Below are positions 58,450-64,000 of a DNA stretch of 64,000 bases, piece by piece. Source of the DNA: Trema orientale (taxonomy: Eukaryota > Streptophyta > Magnoliopsida > Rosales > Cannabaceae); NCBI GenBank assembly GCA_002914845.1, contig JXTC01000325.1, forward strand, positions 260,575-324,574. Reading direction: 5' to 3'. The notes beneath the pieces are model-generated. The model had not been told where the DNA came from and did no database searches. It worked only from the letters and a program-made list of their open reading frames with translations. A program made the translations under genes and the position numbers. How positions within the stretch are numbered: position 1 is the stretch's first letter; every line of letters starts with the position of its first letter.

Positions 58450-61143
58450 TGTAACACCCCATAACTTAGGTATACACCTAAGCTAGAAAATATTTAATTT
58501 CCATATTCATCTTATATCATAAAATGCGAAAATAATCTGGTAATAATTTTTTTTTTAAAACTAAAAGAATATTTAAACTGAAAAACAACCTCTTATTAAA
58601 ACATCCGGAAACAAAACCTAATACTCAAATAACCTATGAAATAAAAATACTAAATTTTTAATCCAAAAGCCAAACACAAGGAAATAAAACTTAAAGTCGA
58701 TTAAAAACATCCTAATGCCATTTGGGATTCCACCGCTGCCGCCAGCCAACCTTCAACAATCTATTGCTCATCTGAAAATTTTAAAAGAATGGGATGAGTT
58801 TGCGCCCAGTAAGTAAATCTCATGCATGCAATGAATGTCGTGTTTTATGAATAATGCATTTTAAGAATCATAACTATACAGCCCCTCCTTTGAAAAATAT
58901 CTTAATCATAAACGTTACTATTTCATAAAACTTTTCATACTTGAGCTCAACATAGTGTAATGCCAAGTCTATCAGAAGTGATGAGCCATAAATATAGTTG
59001 TCATGACAAGTATATAACCTTGTAGCTATTCGGATCCCATATAGCTATCATACTACAATGGCTAGCATTGCCGTTTAAACATTCGTTTTTAACATGGTGA
59101 CTGTAGGTCATTCAGTCAGGTGCTCATACTCCTTTCAAGAACTTAATACACACTTAAATAAAAACATTCTTCTTTGAACAAAAATCTGGTTGCATAGTGC
59201 TTTAGAAATCATTCCTTAAAAATCATAATCTCTTGTGCAATTTATGCAATACTTGTGCATACTTATGTCATACTTAATATGCAAACTAAAATAGCATAGC
59301 ATATAATAACATGCCATATTGATCATCAAAACATCACATAATAGCACATAAATTTACACATAAACACATAGGGTGAGATTTACTTACCTCAAGTCCTTAG
59401 AAAAAACTTTGTAGTGAAATACCACACAACCAACCTCGTTGAAACCACGTGCCTCTTCTTTATCCTTTATTTTTTTATTTATTATTTATGAAAAATATTA
59501 AAAATATTAACACATGATATCATTGCTCTTAAGAAACATATTTCATATGTTTAAAATATCTATAACATAAAATAACATAATAATTTTCATAATACAACTA
59601 AATCTGTAAACGTTCAGCAAACTAAGCATGCTTAAATAATTTTAGATTCAAACATATAATTCGGTTTATTCCACAAATTTTCATACCTCATTAATACACA
59701 TAAACAAAGATATAGAAAAATTATTGGAATTTATAAAAAATATTTAGGATGTTTTTCATAATTTTGAATCCAAATCTTGTAACCTAGTAAAACTGTTAAA
59801 CTGAAAACCAGTGCACAATGATAGAATTTTATAGATTTTTTCTTAAATCAAAATAATCTGAAACTTTTTGAAGTATTTCTAACACAATATAAAACATGAA
59901 AAAAAATTATAAATTCCAAAATATACCATTAGATAGCACTTTAAATTCATGAAATTCTACATCAGGATTTATATCAGCACTGAAATCAGCAAAATAGTAA
60001 GATTACGAAAATCATATTTAATTGTAAAAATTTCCAAAAATCACAAAAATATTTGGAGAACCTAATCGCACATTGATACACATCTAGTAAAAATTTCAAG
60101 TCAAAAAGATATCAATATCATGGGTTTCGAACGTTACCAAACAGAAATATTAAATCTATCAGATTCACTGATATTAAGGACAGTATAAATAAGAAATTTA
60201 ATAACGAATACAAATATACCTCTATGATTATAAAAATTTCCAGAATATAACCTATAAACAAGTTATTAAAATTTCAAATTCTATAAAAAATTCTAACCCT
60301 AGATATCATAGGTTGAATTTTGATGTAACAGCGGCAAAAACAATAAAATCAAAGAAATGAGTGTTTTTAAATGTTTACCTTCTTCTTGAAAAATTGAAGA
60401 AAACTAAGCAAAACTCTTGAAATCACAAATACTCAGCAACTAAGAGAGAAAGAGAGGTAGAGAGAAATGTAAGAGGAGGCTTAATTATATTTACAAGAGA
60501 GGGCATAATATATATAGGTTTGTAGCTTAGGGTTTTTTTTTTGTTTATGTCAATCAACGTTTTTTTTTTTAAATCAATTATCACCTTCCTTTTTCTTTAC
60601 AATTCCTTCACTTGAAGCTCCCCTTTTTAAATTTCTTTTTTAAAAAAATAAAATTATTTATCACTTTTTTTTTTTTTTTTTAAAACCTAACATATTAACC
60701 TATCACTAGGTTTCATCAAATTGTGGGAAACTTCCCTTTTCTCCTTTTTTTTTTTTGACTAAATTAGAATTTTATTTATTTATNNNNNNNNNNNNNNNNN
60801 NNNNNNNNNNNNNNNNNNNNNNNNNNNNNNNNNNNNNNNNNNNNNNNNNNNNNAATACGAACTTGACTAAGATTTAAATAATAATAATTATTAGAATAAT
60901 TCACTTAACTCAATAATAGACACAAATTAATCATTTTATTATAACAATCATAAATAAATGCAAATGCATGAAAATTTATTTCTCATTAGGCACGTAGTCA
61001 ACTTGGCTTTCATGTGCGTATTTCACTGCAACCGTATTCACAAAAATTTTGTTAGTGCATAACCGTTTCACTTATCATAAGCATAGATTTAAAATACATA
61101 AAAAACGAAAAAAATCATATTATAGGATAGACTTGATATTACA
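58450..61143 (-). mobile_element. 3' LTR of the Ty3/gypsy (Tekay-like) element
   Basis: On the plus strand it starts TGTAACACCCCATAACTTAGG-like and ends GATATTACA. On the minus strand it therefore starts TGTAATATC just after a purine tract and ends GTTACA. It is about 2.7 kb including the 70-base gap. On the minus strand a TATATATATT word (about 60508-60517) followed by a CT-rich leader marks a probable promoter and transcription start. The 5' LTR lies beyond the window, so identity between LTRs cannot be compared. Confidence 0.75.
60784..60853. other. Assembly gap (70 N)
   Basis: Seventy undetermined bases within the LTR. The low-complexity, homopolymer-rich flanks suggest a sequencing or assembly difficulty. 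The true length is unknown. Confidence 0.99.
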
Positions 61144-61145
61144 AT

Positions 61146-61158
61146 TTCCTACCCCCTT
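61146..61158 (-). other. Polypurine tract of the Ty3/gypsy element
   Basis: The minus strand reads AAGGGGGTAGGAA, starting 22 bases after the pol stop codon and 2 bases before the LTR start. This is the position of the primer for plus-strand DNA synthesis in LTR retrotransposons. Confidence 0.7.
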
Positions 61159-61179
61159 AAAATAATTTCGTCCTCGAAA

Positions 61180-64000
61180 TTATAACTTACCAAATAAGTT
61201 CGGATATTTAGATCTAATCTCATCTTCACGTTCCCAAGTTGCCTCTTCCATTGCATGATAGCCCCAAAGAACCTTGACCAATTTAATTTTCTTGTTGCGA
61301 AGCTCCTTTTCCTCTCTTTCTAAAATTCGGATAGGAACTTCTTCATATGTCAGGTCTTTTCGCAATTGGAGAGGTTCATAACTTAAGATATGTGATGGAT
61401 CAGCTAAATATTTTCTTAACATCGAGACATGAAATACATTATGTACCTCAGAAATTCTCGGCGGTAAGGCCAATTTATTGGCCATGTCCCCAACTCGTTC
61501 TAAAATCTCAAATGGTCCAATGAATCGTGGACTTAGCTTTCCCTTTACACCAAACCTCATAACTCCCTTCATTGGTGCAACCTTAAGAAATACCATGTCT
61601 CCAACTGAAAATTCTAAGTCCTTTCGTCTCTTATCTGCATAACTCTTTTGACGACTTTGGGCTGTTTTCATCTTTTTCCTGATTCTTTCCACAATATCAG
61701 CTGTTTGTTGTACAATTTTTGGACTTAGAAGTTTTCTCTCACCAACTTCATGCCAATGAATCGGGGAACGACATTTCCTACCATAAAGTGCCTCATAAGG
61801 TGCCATATCAATCGTTGCCTGGTAGCTGTTATTATAAGAAAACTCTATCAATGGTAGATAGTTGTCCCACGTAATACCAAAATCTAGAATACAGGCTCTT
61901 AACATATCTTCAAGTGTTTGGATCGTCCTTTCAGATTGGCCATCAGTCTGCGGATGGAAAGCAGTGCTAAACCTTAATTGTGTGCCCATAGCTTTTTGTA
62001 GACTTTTCCAAAATTTGGAGGTAAACTTCGGGTCTCGATCGGACACAATTGATACAGGAATTCCATGCAATCTCACAATTTCATTAATGTAAAGGTTAGC
62101 ATACTTGTCCATAGAATAAGTATTACACGTCGGAAGAAAGTGTGTTGACTTTGTAAGTCTATCCACAATCACCCATATGGAATTTGCACCTTTCCTTGTT
62201 CTTGGTAATTCAAGGACAAAATGTATGGTAATATGCTCCCATTTCCACTCAGGCACTATTAGTGGTTGCAATAAACCTGAGGGTCGTTGATGCTCTGTTT
62301 TCACTTGTTGACAAATGAGACAATGCTCAACGAACTGTGCAATATTTCTAGGCATATTGACCCACCAGAAGTGCTTTCTTAAATCACGATACATTTTCGT
62401 ACTTCCTGGATGTACAGAATAAGGGGTCTCATGTGCCTCTCGCATGATCTCCTTCTTGAGTTCAAGATCATTAGGAACACATAAACGATCGATAAACCTC
62501 AATGTATTGTCTGAGGTGATTACAAAGTCTTTATATTTTCCAGCTTCTGCACCTTCACAAAACTTCATCAATGTAGGATCATTACTTTGTGCAGATTTAA
62601 TTCGATCCAAAAGTGTTGATTTTACTGTCAAAGTAGCCATGTAGGCAGAATTTCCTTGATCTATTACTTCTAATCTCAAGCGTTGCATATCCAAAATTAG
62701 CGGTAGAATTTCACGTATAGAAACAACAGAGCTGGAAGATTTTCGACTTAATGCATCTGCAACTACATTCGCCTTTTCTGGATGATAGTTGATTACACAG
62801 TCATAATCTTTCACTAGCTCGAGCCATCGCCGTTGCCTCATATTAAGTTCTTTCTGTGTGAAGAAATATTTCAAACTTTTATGGTCGGTATAGATTTCAC
62901 ACTTAACCCCATATAGATAGTGTCGCCAAATTTTTAAAGCAAACACCACTGCAGCAAGCTCGAGGTCATGTGTTGGGTAATTCTTCTCATACTCTTTCAG
63001 TTGTCGTGAGGCATAAGCTATTACTCTTCCGTGTTGCATGAGAACACATCCCAAACCATTTTTGGATGCATCACTATAGATGACAAATCCTTCAACTCCT
63101 TCAGGAATGGCCAAAACAAGAGCAGTAGTCAATCATTGCTTCAGCTCCTTAAAACTTTTTTCACAATTATCAGACCATAAGAATTTCACGTTCTTTCGGG
63201 TCAACTGGGTTAGTGGAGATGAAATCTTTGAAAAACCCTCCACAAACCTTCTATAATACCCTGCAAGACCGATGAAACTTCTAACTTTTTTTATACTGGT
63301 TGGCGTTGGCCAATGTTGAACTGCTTCCACCTTACTAGGGTCAACAGAAACACCATCTTTAGAAACAATATTTCCTAGAAAATAAATTTGCTTCATCCAG
63401 AATTCGCACTTCGTAAATTTGGCATAAAGCTTATTCTCTTGAAGAATTTGTAAGACAGTGCGTAAATGTTGTTCATGTTCTTCTTCAGACTGAGATTATA
63501 TCAAGATGTCATCTATAAAGACGATAACAAATTGATCTAAATAGTCTTTAAATACTCGATTCATCAACTCCATAAACGCTGCAGGGGCATTCGTTAGGCC
63601 AAAACGCATGACCAAAAATTCGTAATGCCCGTATCTCGTTCTAAAAGCAGTTTTTGATACATCATCTTCCTTGACTTTCAATTGATGATATCTTGATCTT
63701 AAATCAATTTTTGAGAAGTGTCCAGCTCCTTGTAGTTGATCGAATAAGTCTTCAATCCAAGGCAACAGATACTTATTCTTTATTGTTACTTTATTCAATT
63801 CCTTGTAATCGATACACAGTCTCATTGAACCATCTTTCTTCATAACAAAAAGCACTGGAGCTCCCCATGGTGAATGACTAGGTCTGATGAACTTCTTATC
63901 TAAAAGATCTTGAAGTTGTTCTTTAAGCTCTTTTAATTCAGCTGGAGCCATGCGATAAGGTGCCTTAGAAATAGGCGCCGTACCGGGGACCAAATCTATC
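61180..64000 (-). pseudogene. Ty3/gypsy (chromovirus, Tekay-like) pol, broken and cut by the window edge
   Basis: One reading frame runs from the right edge to 61180 but holds two stops: TAA at 63496-63498, right after the reverse-transcriptase FIDD box (63508-63519), where FIDDILIYS is usual; and TGA at 63133-63135, where KQRLTTA is usual (probably CGA to TGA). Domains in order: reverse transcriptase, RNase H (YSDAS, DLELAAV, YTDHK, ADALSRK all present), zinc-binding HHCC, integrase core and a C-terminal chromodomain ([18 protein letters not shown]). The chromodomain places it among chromoviruses; the ending resembles the Tekay clade. In the integrase, the first catalytic aspartate (ITMDF in relatives) is histidine (ITIHF, codon at 62221-62223); the second Asp (SDRD) and the Glu (GQSERT) remain. 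Gag, protease and the 5' LTR are outside the window. It cannot transpose by itself. Confidence 0.93.

Noticed and set aside
61862-62644. Plus-strand frames opposite the Ty3 pol
   Set aside because: Antisense shadows of the integrase and RNase H region; no independent features.

Overview
This window looks like nuclear DNA of a eudicot plant. It is strongly AT-rich, its genes are split by canonical GT-AG introns, and all four protein genes belong to land-plant families. Most of the length is transposon-derived. Nothing in it points to a particular species.

Genes, all on the + strand: (1) 25328-29560, a seven-exon terpene synthase of the TPS-b type, most like (E,E)-alpha-farnesene synthases. 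It has an intact reading frame of 581 residues and all catalytic motifs. (2) 35700-40027, a six-exon, 622-residue basic, low-complexity protein carrying motifs that resemble those of the translation factor eIF4B. (3) 41351-42765, an NPH3-domain protein whose N-terminal BTB/POZ half has decayed into an interrupted remnant just upstream. (4) 49122-53935, a three-exon, 1313-residue protein with an N-terminal FYVE zinc finger, nine copies of a charged helical repeat and five copies of an acidic DP...LGW-type motif. Genes 2 to 4 form a gene-rich island (about 35.5-54 kb). The terpene synthase stands alone between repeat blocks.

Repeats: 0-11.6 kb holds Copia LTR remains (one LTR abuts a tRNA-Met-type primer binding site), a Tourist-like MITE, a Ty3/gypsy relic and a fold-back repeat. 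At 15.1-18.8 kb there is a full-length Ty3-type LTR next to a second partial copy in direct orientation. At 22.9-24.3 kb there is a hAT-like element with an exact 8-bp target duplication. The 30.6-34.8 kb block holds further MITEs, including a second hAT-like element and two of three copies of a Mutator-like MITE with 9-10 bp duplications, one of them inside a tandem array. At 45.4-47.3 kb there is a clean solo Copia LTR (target duplication AAATT). The last 7 kb is a nested Ty3/gypsy block: an older LTR interrupted by a chromodomain (Tekay-like) element on the minus strand. Its pol carries two in-frame stops and an integrase lacking the first catalytic aspartate. There is a 70-base assembly gap at 60784-60853.

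No operon, gene cluster, CRISPR array, rRNA or functional tRNA is visible. The genes appear functionally unrelated. The items most worth a second look are the FYVE/repeat protein, the apparently cytosolic farnesene-type synthase, and the NPH3 gene caught losing its BTB domain.
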